From Candidatus Gastranaerophilales bacterium (GTDB lineage Bacteria > Cyanobacteriota > Vampirovibrionia > Gastranaerophilales > Gastranaerophilaceae), in NCBI GenBank assembly GCA_947584965.1, contig CANPWQ010000015.1, forward strand, positions 1 through 37,998: DNA of 37,998 nt, given 5' to 3'. The notes beneath the pieces were generated by a model. The model saw only the letters and a list, made by a program, of their open reading frames with translations. It was not told the origin of the DNA and made no database searches. Every line of letters begins with the position of its first letter. Position 1 is the first letter of the stretch. The position numbers and the translations under genes were made by a program. This document shows positions 7,175-15,831 of this stretch, piece after piece.

Positions 7175-8686
7175 TTATATTATAGCACGCCTGTAAACAT
7201 AAAATTGAACGCTGCTTCCGATGATTTTTTCAAGTTTATACGTTTCATCTATATATTTACATATATTATGCCCCCATGTTTTTGAAAATGAGCCTTGATT
7301 ATACCAGTTATATCTTAAGTTTGATATTAATATTACATCGGGCGGGTTTGTTTTTAATTCGTTTATTATAAATTTATCCGTTAATAACTCGTTATTTGGA
7401 GGAATCAGATAATAAAGTTTATTATTGGATTGCCTTTGTGTTAAGAAATTTAGTATTGCGCTTTCAGGTATAACAAGAATTGTATCATCCTTTTTTGTTG
7501 ATGTATTTATATAATTTAAAGTTTTATTTGTTACTTCATAAAATATTTCAGGGATTTTTATTGTTCCGTTATCCGTATTTATTGAGGTTAATTTGTTTTG
7601 ATTTATGTCATAACTGGTATAAGAAATAAATAAAGCTAAACATATAATAATTACGATTAGCGATTTTTCTTTTAATAATTTTTTGTATATAAATGTCATT
7701 AAACAAATCAGCATTAAAGGCAGAAAGTAAGTTCCGTATATTTCAAGCGAGATATTGCCGATAACTTTTAATACAGAAAGAAAAGAGGTTAAGCATAATA
7801 TAAAAAACGAAAAATCCCTTTTATATTCTTTTATATTAAATATAAATATTAATAATATAAAATATCCGAGCGATTGAAAGAGTGAAGTGAAATGGGGATG
7901 AAATAATGATAAACAAGCATTCTTTATTGAGCCTATTGTCGGTATTATTCCCGAATAAATGTAGAAAAAACGAACACTATCCGTATATGCAAGTCTTAAA
8001 GGCAGTTTTACACAGTTTATTAAATCTGCAATTGTACATTTTTGTATAAGTAAAATTAAAATACAAAGAACAGGAAATATAAAAATATACAATATGTGTT
8101 TTAAAGAAGTTTTGTTTTTTATAGCGCATAGTAAAATAACAATTATAAATGCAGAAAATTCGTATTTGCAGACTACAGACAGTCCGTAAAATAAGGAACT
8201 AAGCACAATATATTTATCTTTTGAGGTGTTAAGGTATTTTATTAGAAAATAAAAACTCCATAAAAATGCACATAGTGCGTATATTATTGAATACGAGTAA
8301 GGCGTTATCCAATTTGAAATTGAGGGAAAATAAACGCAAACGGGGATTAAAGCGCAGGTCAATATTAGAGCAGTTTTTTTATCCGTATATTTTCCGCTTA
8401 TTAAATAACAAGCAATTAATGATAGTAATGAGATTACAAAACCAATTATTGTAAAAACGAATAATTTTGCTCCGAATATTTTTACAATAAACCCGTTAAT
8501 TAAGTATCCCATAGGCGGATAAATACAAAAAATATCTTTATATAATACTTTCCCCTGCGCAATCTGCCAGGGAATATATAATTCTCTGCCTATATCGGAA
8601 TAAGGAGAGTAAATATTATTTCCGAATAATAAAAACCCGATAACACATAAAATAAATATTATAATAATTGCAACTTTATTATTCAT
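7175..8686 (-). CDS. Polytopic GT-C glycosyltransferase (family 39-like)
   Basis: The 503-residue protein has about ten hydrophobic spans. It carries the first-loop signature of lipid-dependent GT-C enzymes: SPYSDIGRELYIPWQIA, with a likely catalytic Asp31, followed by LYKDIF and YPPMGYLI. Such enzymes use polyprenyl-phosphate sugars to glycosylate lipids or proteins on the outer face of the cytoplasmic membrane. The C-terminal 130 residues form a soluble domain. The ATG lies only seven bases after a TATAAT and has no ribosome site, so the mRNA may be leaderless. It is the first gene of the unit with the zinc-finger and protease genes. Confidence 0.8.
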   Translation of the reverse strand: MNNKVAIIIIFILCVIGFLLFGNNIYSPYSDIGRELYIPWQIAQGKVLYKDIFCIYPPMGYLINGFIVKIFGAKLFVFTIIGFVISLLSLIACYLISGKYTDKKTALILTCALIPVCVYFPSISNWITPYSYSIIYALCAFLWSFYFLIKYLNTSKDKYIVLSSLFYGLSVVCKYEFSAFIIVILLCAIKNKTSLKHILYIFIFPVLCILILLIQKCTIADLINCVKLPLRLAYTDSVRFFYIYSGIIPTIGSIKNACLSLFHPHFTSLFQSLGYFILLIFIFNIKEYKRDFSFFILCLTSFLSVLKVIGNISLEIYGTYFLPLMLICLMTFIYKKLLKEKSLIVIIICLALFISYTSYDINQNKLTSINTDNGTIKIPEIFYEVTNKTLNYINTSTKKDDTILVIPESAILNFLTQRQSNNKLYYLIPPNNELLTDKFIINELKTNPPDVILISNLRYNWYNQGSFSKTWGHNICKYIDETYKLEKIIGSSVQFYVYRRAII

Positions 8687-8731
8687 TTTATAATTATAAC
8701 AAAATAAATATTTTTAAACTAAAATATAAAT

Positions 8732-9868
8732 ATGAAGTTTCAAAGAATATCAAGTATTAATACAAAACGTGACGCGTGGGTTGAAATAAATCTCGACGCT
8801 ATAGAAAAAAACATTCTTGAGCTGAAAAAAAAAGTAAAGCCCGAGAGTAAAGTCCTTGCCGTAGTTAAAGCAGACGCATACGGACACGGAAGCTCTATGA
8901 TAGCACCGACATTGCTTGCTTCGGGAGTCGATTGGCTCGGGGTCGCTTCTATTGATGAGGGCATGGAGCTTCGCAATAACAAATTTGATTGTCCGATTTT
9001 GGTGCTTGGGGCTGCTCCTGTCTGGGCATTTGATTATGCCGCAAAAAATAATATTTCGCTTTCAATGTTTTTGGATGAGCATATTGAAGCGGCTCAATTA
9101 ACTTATAAAAAAACAGGGCTTAAAACAAAGGCTCATATTAAACTTGATACGGGCATGAACAGAATAGGTGTGCGAAAAGAAAACGCACTTGAGTTTATAA
9201 AAAAAGTACAAAACTCTCCTGCTGTTGAACTTCAGGGAATATTTACTCATTTTGCGTGCGCGGAGAATGAAGAAAAAACAAAAAAACAGCTTGAAATATG
9301 GAATAATATAATTTCTTCAACAGATACAAAAGGATTAATACTTCACTGTTTTAATACGGCAGCCGTAATAGCAGGTTACAAAGAAAAAAAATATAATATG
9401 GTAAGATTAGGTCTTGCACTTTACGGATTAATTCCCGATTTGCCTGATTTTTGCAAATCAACGCCAAAACTATATCCCGCAATGAGTTTAAAGGGAAGAA
9501 TCACAAATATCCATACGGCAAAAGACGGCGAAGGAGTCAGTTATTCTCATAAATTTATATCAAAAGGCGATACTAAAATAGCTACAATCCCTATCGGCTA
9601 CGCCGACGGTGTAGATAGAAAATTGTCAAATAAAATATACGGAATTTTAAACGGTAAAAAAGTGCCTCAAATCGGTAATATTACAATGGATCAGATGATG
9701 TTTGATATCACGGGAATTGAAGCGGAGGAGGGTGATATAATTACTCTGCTGGGGAAAGACGGCACTGAAGAAATAAGTATTAACAAATGGGCTGAAATAT
9801 TAGATACTATTAACTATGAACTTATCTGCCGTTTGAAGGTAAGACTTTCAAGAGTTTATACACGATAA
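8732..9868 (+). CDS. alr: Alanine racemase
   Basis: The protein is a fold-type III PLP enzyme of 378 residues, the usual length. The PLP lysine is Lys46 in AVVKADAYGHG. The opposing catalytic tyrosine is Tyr271 in GEGVSYSHKF, and the phosphate-binding IGYADG follows. It interconverts L- and D-alanine for peptidoglycan synthesis in the cytoplasm. The usual H-x-S-N-S-A-A segment reads HCFNTAA, a mild variation. It is transcribed divergently from the GT-C gene with only 45 bp between, and no clear ribosome site is visible. Confidence 0.95.
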   Translation: MKFQRISSINTKRDAWVEINLDAIEKNILELKKKVKPESKVLAVVKADAYGHGSSMIAPTLLASGVDWLGVASIDEGMELRNNKFDCPILVLGAAPVWAFDYAAKNNISLSMFLDEHIEAAQLTYKKTGLKTKAHIKLDTGMNRIGVRKENALEFIKKVQNSPAVELQGIFTHFACAENEEKTKKQLEIWNNIISSTDTKGLILHCFNTAAVIAGYKEKKYNMVRLGLALYGLIPDLPDFCKSTPKLYPAMSLKGRITNIHTAKDGEGVSYSHKFISKGDTKIATIPIGYADGVDRKLSNKIYGILNGKKVPQIGNITMDQMMFDITGIEAEEGDIITLLGKDGTEEISINKWAEILDTINYELICRLKVRLSRVYTR

Positions 9869-10014
9869 TAATAAAAATGTGTATTTTTTGGAGTAAATTC
9901 TATCTGTTTTTTTTAAAAATTTACAAAAATGAATATATTTTTGTCTAAAATATATTTTTTGTTATTAAAAATCTAAAAAACTTGATGTTAAAAATTCAAT
10001 TTTAAAAAAATAAA

Positions 10015-10075
10015 TATTAAAATTTTGAAATTTTAATAAAAAGATATAGACAAATACTCCAAAATGGAGTATTAT
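10015..10075 (+). promoter_or_regulatory. Promoter with operator-like palindromes
   Basis: TAGACA (10047-10052) and TATTAT (10070-10075) form -35 and -10 boxes with a 17-base spacer. The spacer and the start of the -10 are filled by the inverted repeat ATACTCCA-aaa-TGGAGTAT (10054-10072). Nine bases upstream of the -35 is a second perfect palindrome, TATTAAAATTT-tg-AAATTTTAATA (10015-10038). A palindrome centred in the spacer is typical of MerR-type activation or of a repressor operator. No regulator gene is adjacent. Confidence 0.55.
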
Positions 10076-10099
10076 ATAAGTATGGAATGTGAGGATTTT

Positions 10100-10510
10100 A
10101 TGAGAGTTTCTGCAGTCGGTTTTTTATTTCAAAATAAAATAAAAACAAAGGATTTAAAAGGAAATAACTATACTTGTATAATACATAAAATGGTACCGAA
10201 CGGCAGAGTTTCCAAAAATGTTATAAGTTCTCCGCTTATTAAAGAATCAACCCTGACAACTATAACACCCTTTCAAGCATCTGATGAAATAGAAGATCAA
10301 TTGTATTCCATAACTGACAGAAAACCGGGTGTAAAATTCGTAGGCGCAACTATTAAAGACGGAATTAAAGAAACAGAGATACATTCAATATTCTCGGATA
10401 AACTTTTCGGTGTTAGAACTAAAGATGAACGCGGCAGAAATCATTTTAGAGTCGCCGGAAGAAAAAAGACTCAAAAAGTTTTAGCGCATAATCTTAATGT
10501 ATCTATATAA
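10100..10510 (+). CDS. Hypothetical protein, MRVSAVG start
   Basis: The start at 10100 is chosen over the in-frame ATG at 10064 for two reasons: GTGAGG lies just upstream, and the predicted promoter would begin transcription near 10082. The 136-residue product begins MRVSAVGFLFQNK and has DLKG about 20 residues in, a variant of the MKI...FKG pattern of other proteins here. It has no signal peptide or membrane span. It contains charged beta-rich stretches and a basic C-terminus (GRNHFRVAGRKKTQK). No known domain is recognised. It converges on ccdA with one base between the genes. Confidence 0.7.
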   Translation: MRVSAVGFLFQNKIKTKDLKGNNYTCIIHKMVPNGRVSKNVISSPLIKESTLTTITPFQASDEIEDQLYSITDRKPGVKFVGATIKDGIKETEIHSIFSDKLFGVRTKDERGRNHFRVAGRKKTQKVLAHNLNVSI

Positions 10511-10511
10511 T

Positions 10512-11222
10512 TTAAATACTGCTGAATATTGAATAATATATAAACAAACCTGCAAGAACTAATATAACTCCGCTTATTTTCATTAAGATTTCGGAGTATT
10601 TTGCAACTTTTCCTCTATGTTTTAATGTTGATGTAAATAGTGCAAATACAATAATTATTATGCACTGTCCGAGCGCAAAGGCAAATAACAGTGCAATAGA
10701 AAATAATATATTTGTTGAAATTGCTGCTATAGCCATTATGCTGGCAAGTATCGGCGATGAGCAGGGGCTTGAAGCCAGAGCAAAAAATGCACCCGTTAAA
10801 AATGGAAATATAAATAAACTTCCCGATTTATTTTGGGGCATTTTTTTTACTATTGCAGGAAATTGTATATCCACTAAACCTAAAAGATTTAATCCCATAA
10901 TAACTATGACGGAAGCAAACAGTAGTATTACAACAGGTGAGGTAAAACTTGTGAAAGCTCTCCCTGTTATTGCACATATAACTCCGATTATACTTAAAAC
11001 CGCAGATAATCCTACGGAAAAAGACAGCATTTGTATAAATAATTTTTTGTTACTCTCTTTTGAGTATCCGCCTACATATCCTATTATTAAAGGTAATATA
11101 CCTAATGAACACGGCGAAAGTGACGCAAGAATTCCTGCGAAGAATGCGATTATTATTAAAATCGGCATAATCACTCCGCCGCCTGCCGAATATTGAGAAA
11201 ACACCTGAAGCAAATTATCCAT
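10512..11222 (-). CDS. ccdA: CcdA/DsbD-type thiol-disulfide transporter
   Basis: The 236-residue membrane protein has about six spans and the two conserved cysteines of the CcdA/DsbD transmembrane family: Cys38 in SLSPCSLGILP and Cys154 in SSPCSSPIL. These proteins carry reducing equivalents from cytoplasmic thioredoxin across the membrane to periplasmic thiol proteins. It overlaps by eight bases the gene for a membrane-anchored thioredoxin, its likely partner. No cytochrome c assembly genes are near, so the pair may serve general periplasmic reduction instead. Confidence 0.9.
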   Translation of the reverse strand: MDNLLQVFSQYSAGGGVIMPILIIIAFFAGILASLSPCSLGILPLIIGYVGGYSKESNKKLFIQMLSFSVGLSAVLSIIGVICAITGRAFTSFTSPVVILLFASVIVIMGLNLLGLVDIQFPAIVKKMPQNKSGSLFIFPFLTGAFFALASSPCSSPILASIMAIAAISTNILFSIALLFAFALGQCIIIIVFALFTSTLKHRGKVAKYSEILMKISGVILVLAGLFIYYSIFSSI

Positions 11223-11607
11223 TAATTGTTTCCTCTAATTCATTTATTAATTGTTCTTTCGTTATTGCACCTTCTATTTTATTTAATTCGTTTCCGTTTT
11301 CATCCAAAAATATCATTGTAGGAACAAGCACAACATGATATCTTTTTATTGCTTCTTTTATTTTTCGGTCTTTATCTAAAGCATTTACCGTTATAAAATT
11401 TATCTTGCCGTTGTAGTTTGGTTCTACTTCTTTAATTAATGCTTTCATTTTCTGGCAGTCCATACACATTGATGAGGTAAAAGTCATTAATGCAGGTATA
11501 TTTTTTTCTTTCGCATTTGCCATTATATCTGTTGAATTTTTGTTCATTAATATGTACGCACATACGGGTACTATTAATATTAATAAAATAGTAATAATGT
11601 TTTTCAT
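11215..11607 (-). CDS. Membrane-anchored thioredoxin-like protein
   Basis: The 130-residue protein has an N-terminal hydrophobic anchor (residues 3-21) and a thioredoxin fold with active site Cys48-Met-Asp-Cys51 and the cis-proline strand LVPTMIF. The CMDC active site differs from the usual CGPC. A strong ribosome site (GGGAGG) lies before the ATG. It would face the periplasm and pass electrons received from the adjoining CcdA homologue. The two genes overlap by eight bases. The frame-shifted reading at 11432-11635 lacks the motif and is rejected. Confidence 0.88.
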   Translation of the reverse strand: MKNIITILLILIVPVCAYILMNKNSTDIMANAKEKNIPALMTFTSSMCMDCQKMKALIKEVEPNYNGKINFITVNALDKDRKIKEAIKRYHVVLVPTMIFLDENGNELNKIEGAITKEQLINELEETING

Positions 11608-11699
11608 ATTTATTCCTCCCTGTGTGAATAAACATTACACTAAATTAGTATAAACCATATTCTCTACCAGGATATATATATTAATATATTTTGTAAATA

Positions 11700-11870
11700 T
11701 TAAATGTCCTCAGGAATAAAAATTTGATTTTTACATAAAAGAAATCTTTTGTCCGAATAGCTTTCAGCCCCGATAGTTATATTTTGGTATTCTCTAACTA
11801 TACTTATAACATCATCAGCCGAAAGTAGAATTTTTCGTCTTCCTGTTTCATTTTCAATAATGTATGCCAT
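11700..11870 (-). CDS. 56-residue protein divergent from a radical SAM gene
   Basis: The start at 11870 is set by AGGAGG about six bases before the ATG; the earlier in-frame ATG would lie upstream of that site. The product begins MAYIIENETGRRKILLSADD and contains DVISIVREYQ and a single cysteine near the C-terminus (FLLCKNQ), ending in FIPEDI. It has no membrane span. I do not recognise a family. It lies upstream of the thioredoxin and ccdA genes on the same strand and is divergent (165 bp) from the radical SAM gene at 12036. It could be a small regulator or a peptide substrate. Confidence 0.65.
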   Translation of the reverse strand: MAYIIENETGRRKILLSADDVISIVREYQNITIGAESYSDKRFLLCKNQIFIPEDI

Positions 11871-12035
11871 ATACTTTCCTCCTGGAATTTTAATCGGCAT
11901 ATAAAGAAAAAACTTAAATTAAATACTCCTTTCAGGCTATTAATTACAATTTTAATTTTATACAACTGTCTAATTTATACTAAAAAAAATAGGTGTTAAA
12001 AAAATATTGAAAATCAGACTGAAATGAGGAAAATT

Positions 12036-12890
12036 ATGAGTAATATTATTGTAAAAGCTCCTTGTGTGAATTTAAGCGCATTGGAAACATTATTTATTGA
12101 AATGACTGCACAAAATTGTAATCTCAGATGTAAACACTGCTATATTAACTTTGGTGATAAAAAAGTAAAAGATTTTATTCCTATTGATAAAATAAAACAA
12201 ACTTTAATTAATATTGATAAAAAAGATTTAAAATATATAACATTAACCGGTGCAGAACCGATGATGCATCCTGATTTTAATCAAATATTAAGGTTATGTT
12301 TAAAATATTCTTCTGTTGTTATTCAAACCAATGCCTTAAATATTAATGATAAAAAAGCAAGATTTTTAAGAAAAGTAGAAGAGGAAAATAATCTTGGTAA
12401 TGAAATAATATTTATGATTAGTATTGACCACTATATAGAAAAAGAAAATGATATGTTAAGAGGCAGAGGTTCATTCAGAAAAGCTATTCACGCAATTCAA
12501 AGTCTTGTTAAGTATGATTTTAATCCTATTTTATCTATTGTAAATTATTTAGATATAAATGAAACCGAGCTTAAAAATAAATTTAGCGAATTATGTGCTT
12601 CGTTTAATTTTGAAACAACAGATATTAATTTTAAAATTATTCCGTTAATACAGAAAGATAAACAATGGGAAATTCCAAATAATACCGATTTTGATAAATT
12701 AAATACGGATTGTACTAAAAGCAGAACATTAACTCTAAACGGGATATTTTCATGTCCGCTTTTATCCTGTGATAATCGCGGAAAATGCGGCGGAGATATA
12801 AATGATTTTTCAACAAAAAATTATCTTGAAACTTCATATTGTAGCCAGTGTGCCGCATATAATAAAAAATTATTTTCTTTAGAATTGTAA
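12036..12890 (+). CDS. Radical SAM protein with C-terminal cysteine cluster
   Basis: The start at 12036 follows TGAGGA by five bases; the ATG at 12024 overlaps that site. The 284-residue product has the cluster motif CNLRCKHCY (Cys28, Cys32, Cys35) and a GGEP-like strand reading TGAEPMMHPDF. The C-terminus has six cysteines (CPLLSC, CDNRGKC counted with the preceding one, and CSQC), which could bind an auxiliary Fe-S cluster in SPASM style. It is not a recognised biosynthetic enzyme such as MoaA or QueE. Peptide or protein modification is plausible. The closest small genes are the divergent 56-residue protein and the downstream MGYALFA protein. Confidence 0.8.
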   Translation: MSNIIVKAPCVNLSALETLFIEMTAQNCNLRCKHCYINFGDKKVKDFIPIDKIKQTLINIDKKDLKYITLTGAEPMMHPDFNQILRLCLKYSSVVIQTNALNINDKKARFLRKVEEENNLGNEIIFMISIDHYIEKENDMLRGRGSFRKAIHAIQSLVKYDFNPILSIVNYLDINETELKNKFSELCASFNFETTDINFKIIPLIQKDKQWEIPNNTDFDKLNTDCTKSRTLTLNGIFSCPLLSCDNRGKCGGDINDFSTKNYLETSYCSQCAAYNKKLFSLEL

Positions 12891-12976
12891 CAAATTGTAA
12901 ACATTAATGCACTAAATGGCATGAATTAATTATAAAAATTTTTTATGTATATAGAGAAAATGGCACGAGGGGAAAA

Positions 12977-13420
12977 ATGGGATACGCATTATTCGCACAA
13001 AGAAAAATTGTATTGGATGGACAGTTAAATGCCCTTCAACTTCAACAGACTCAAAGGTCAAATGAACAGTATAATTTAGCTACTCAGACATTAAGCCTAC
13101 AGCAGCAATTGGCAAGTATGCAGGCATCTCAATCAACTGAATTAGCAGGTAAATATGAAGAATTAGCAAAGGCGTCAGGAGAAGAGGCCAGAGCAAGTAT
13201 AAATGCTGAAATAAAAGCAATGGAAGAAGAATTTCAAGCAGAAATAGATGATATAAACAGACAAATATATCAAGTATCAGTAAAAGAAAATACAGTAGAA
13301 ATGCAGGTAAAAAGATTAGATACAATGGTATCGGCTATAGAAAAAGAACTTGAGGCTGTCGAAGATGCCGAAGATGATGGCATCGGCAGGGCAACTCCTC
13401 ATTACAGTGCTCAAGGTTAA
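12977..13420 (+). CDS. MGYALFA-family coiled-coil protein A
   Basis: The 147-residue protein begins MGYALFAQRK and ends in ATPHYSAQG. The middle (about residues 15-130) is Gln/Glu-rich and strongly coiled-coil in character. A second protein in this window (23512-24033) has the same N-terminal MGYALFA.RK and C-terminal AVEDAE...ATP.YS.G elements around a different coiled-coil middle, so this is a family with constant ends. There is no signal peptide or membrane span. The ribosome site GAGGGG precedes the ATG. The gene ends at an intrinsic terminator. The conserved ends might serve export or assembly; no function is established. Confidence 0.8.
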   Translation: MGYALFAQRKIVLDGQLNALQLQQTQRSNEQYNLATQTLSLQQQLASMQASQSTELAGKYEELAKASGEEARASINAEIKAMEEEFQAEIDDINRQIYQVSVKENTVEMQVKRLDTMVSAIEKELEAVEDAEDDGIGRATPHYSAQG

Positions 13421-13440
13421 TAATAAAAATAAAAAACAAA

Positions 13441-13469
13441 AAAGAGGAAACATTGTTTCCTCTTTTTTT
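13441..13469 (+). terminator. Intrinsic terminator after MGYALFA protein A
   Basis: The arms AAAGAGGAAAC and GTTTCCTCTTT pair around a three-base loop and run into a T tract. The upstream reading frame that starts inside this hairpin (13453) is therefore not the real start of the next gene. Confidence 0.85.
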
Positions 13470-13506
13470 ATATGTTAAAATTTTTATTGACAGATCTTGG
13501 TATGAT

Positions 13507-15369
13507 ATGAGATTGAGATATAAACAGTTATTAGCGAGTGTAATAGTTATAAGTGCAATGTCAGTACAGTTGCACGGTGCTTCTTATGCGGAAGATGAAC
13601 AAACCGTAGATATATCTGAGAGTTCTAAGATAACCAAAATAGAATTTGAGGGAAATCACTTAATAAATGATTCGGATATTGTAAAAGTAATGAATATGCA
13701 GTTAGGTGATATATACAGTAAAGATTTGGTACAGCAAAATTTAAAAGCTATATATAAAACGGGATATTTTTCCGAAAAAATGAAAGCAATACCTATTCCG
13801 AATAATGAAGATTCATTAACCTTAAGAATTTATTTGGAAGAAAACGTTCCGATAACGGATTTTGCAATAGACGGAAATACGGTAGTATCAACGGGAGAAA
13901 TATTGAGCAAACTTAGTCCGCTGGAAGGACAACCTCAAAACTTAAAAACATTGGGTGAAGCAGTAACTCAAATTGAAGATTTATATGCTCAAAAAGGATA
14001 TGTACTCGCCCGTGTTGCTGATGTTAAAGATGATCCCGACGGCTGTGTTAACATTAAAATGGAAGAAGGAATAATTAATTCTATTGCATTTGAGGGTAAT
14101 AAAAAGACAAAAGATTTTGTAATTGAGCGTAATATTTTATCAACTCCGGGCAGTGTGTATAATGAAAATACACTTAAGGCAGATTTAACAAGATTATATG
14201 CAACGCAAGCATTTAGGGACGTAAACAGAAAAATAGAAAAAACTCCCGATAATGATAATTTATATGATATAACAATAGTACTGGAAGAACAAAGAACAGG
14301 TACAATATCATTAGGCGGCGGCTTGGATACGGCTACAGGTCTGTTTGGTCAGGCGGGATTTGTTGAAAATAACTTTATGGGTAACGGACAAAGAGTCGGA
14401 ATAAACTTTATGGCAGGTACCGGTGTTATAATGTCTGACAGTTCAACTCTTGACCACGCTAATTTGCAGGCAGAAGTCAGTTTCTTCGAACCGCGTTTAA
14501 AAGGAACTGATAATTCACTGTTAGTCAAGGCATTCGGACGTGATTTCGGCAGCTATCAGGTGCCGTTAGCTGTTGAGCAGAGATTTGGCGCTGAGGCTGT
14601 TTTATCAAGACCCTTTAAAACATATAAAAATTTAACCGGAGCAATAAAAATAGGCGGTGAACATATAAAAGTAAAAGAGGGTGATTCATATAAAATTGCC
14701 TCATTATACCGTCAGCACAACATTCCTATTTCAGAACGTGCAAAACAGTTGCAGGGAGGAACATATTTTTCTATTGGTCCCAGTTTAATATATGACACAC
14801 GTGATACAGTCTTAAATCCGAGAAGAGGTGTTCTTGCCACTTTACGACTTAATGAAAATATAAACTTTACTGATTTGGATTATACGCATGCAACATTATC
14901 GGCAGGTATAAAGAGATATTTCCCTGTTATGAGGAAGTCATCATTCTCCTTAATGGCACGTGCAGCAGGAAAATTGCACGGAGATATGCCTGAAGTTATG
15001 GCGTATAGCTTAGGTGGTCCTTATACCGTAAGAGGTTACAGAATGAGTACAATCGGTACAGGAGAAGGCTTTATGATGGGCAGCGCGGAATTAACAACTC
15101 CGTTCTTCTTCCTTGATAGAATTGATAAAGCGCAATTCCTTGATAATATTAAATTTTCAATGTTTGTGGATGCAGGTCAATTGTATAGCGGAAGTATTAC
15201 AAATAAATTATATAACAGGCCGGAATACGGTATTGCAGGCGGTGTCGGAATTAAATTATTTATTCCCGGTGTAGGTCCTTTATCTATTGATTACGGTATA
15301 CCGTTTACAAATGTCGGAAGCGGTAACAGAAAAGGCGCATTCTCCTTTGGCGTCGGAGATATATTCTAA
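13507..15369 (+). CDS. bamA: Outer membrane assembly protein, Omp85/BamA family
   Basis: The start at 13507 gives a classical signal peptide (MRLRYKQLLASVIVISAM...ASYA); the longer frame begins inside a terminator. The 620-residue protein has POTRA-type repeats through about residue 285 (IEFEGNHLINDSDI, FAIDGNTVVSTGEI, IAFEGNKKTKDFVI each open one). A surface-antigen beta-barrel follows, beginning near GTISLGGGLDTATGLFG, with the conserved VRGY in PYTVRGYRM. It inserts beta-barrel proteins into the outer membrane, so the cell is diderm. It overlaps tsaE by one base. No clear ribosome site is seen. A TamA-like member is a less likely alternative. Confidence 0.92.
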   Translation: MRLRYKQLLASVIVISAMSVQLHGASYAEDEQTVDISESSKITKIEFEGNHLINDSDIVKVMNMQLGDIYSKDLVQQNLKAIYKTGYFSEKMKAIPIPNNEDSLTLRIYLEENVPITDFAIDGNTVVSTGEILSKLSPLEGQPQNLKTLGEAVTQIEDLYAQKGYVLARVADVKDDPDGCVNIKMEEGIINSIAFEGNKKTKDFVIERNILSTPGSVYNENTLKADLTRLYATQAFRDVNRKIEKTPDNDNLYDITIVLEEQRTGTISLGGGLDTATGLFGQAGFVENNFMGNGQRVGINFMAGTGVIMSDSSTLDHANLQAEVSFFEPRLKGTDNSLLVKAFGRDFGSYQVPLAVEQRFGAEAVLSRPFKTYKNLTGAIKIGGEHIKVKEGDSYKIASLYRQHNIPISERAKQLQGGTYFSIGPSLIYDTRDTVLNPRRGVLATLRLNENINFTDLDYTHATLSAGIKRYFPVMRKSSFSLMARAAGKLHGDMPEVMAYSLGGPYTVRGYRMSTIGTGEGFMMGSAELTTPFFFLDRIDKAQFLDNIKFSMFVDAGQLYSGSITNKLYNRPEYGIAGGVGIKLFIPGVGPLSIDYGIPFTNVGSGNRKGAFSFGVGDIF

Positions 15370-15830
15370 TGCCGTTTATATATAATTGTTACAGCTTGGA
15401 AGAAACTGAAAATCTGGCTGAAAAATTTGCAAATGCCGTAAAAGAAACAGGTGCGTTTGTATGTTTATTCGGCGAGGTCGGTGCAGGTAAAACTGCTTTT
15501 GTTAAGTTCGTATGTAAATATTTGCAGGTAAAAGAAAAAGTTACCAGTCCAAGTTTCGTAATTTTAAATGAATATAAAAGCGGAGTAATTCCCGTATATC
15601 ATTTTGATTTGTATCGTTTGGAAAAAGAGGGTGTTTCAACAATATCGAGTGAATTGGAAGAGTATAGTGAGGGGAAACTGCTTACTTTTGTTGAATGGGC
15701 AGAATTTTCTGAAAATGTTCTTCCTTTTGACCGAATTGAAATTAATATTAAATATATAGACGAAAATAAACGTATATTTGAGTTTTCTGCGTTCGGTAAA
15801 AAAAGTGAAAGTATATTAAAAAGGTTGTAA
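15369..15830 (+). CDS. tsaE: tRNA t6A synthesis ATPase TsaE
   Basis: The 153-residue P-loop protein has Walker A GEVGAGKT (residues 35-42), TSPSFVILNEY, and FVEWAEF near the C-terminus, matching the TsaE family in motifs and length. TsaE works with TsaB, TsaC and TsaD to form threonylcarbamoyl-adenosine at position 37 of tRNAs reading ANN codons. It overlaps the bamA stop by one base (TAATG) and is followed one base later by tsaB, forming a coupled operon. Confidence 0.95.
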   Translation: MPFIYNCYSLEETENLAEKFANAVKETGAFVCLFGEVGAGKTAFVKFVCKYLQVKEKVTSPSFVILNEYKSGVIPVYHFDLYRLEKEGVSTISSELEEYSEGKLLTFVEWAEFSENVLPFDRIEINIKYIDENKRIFEFSAFGKKSESILKRL

Positions 15831-15831
15831 A

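Noticed and set aside
10064-10099. Longer N-terminus for the gene at 10100.
   Set aside because: It overlaps the predicted promoter and operator palindrome; GTGAGG supports 10100.
10660-11196. A 178-residue forward open frame opposite ccdA.
   Set aside because: The reverse strand has the CcdA cysteine motifs and membrane spans; the forward frame has no ribosome site or domain.
13453-13506. Longer N-terminus for BamA starting at 13453.
   Set aside because: That ATG lies inside the terminator hairpin; the start at 13507 gives a proper signal peptide.
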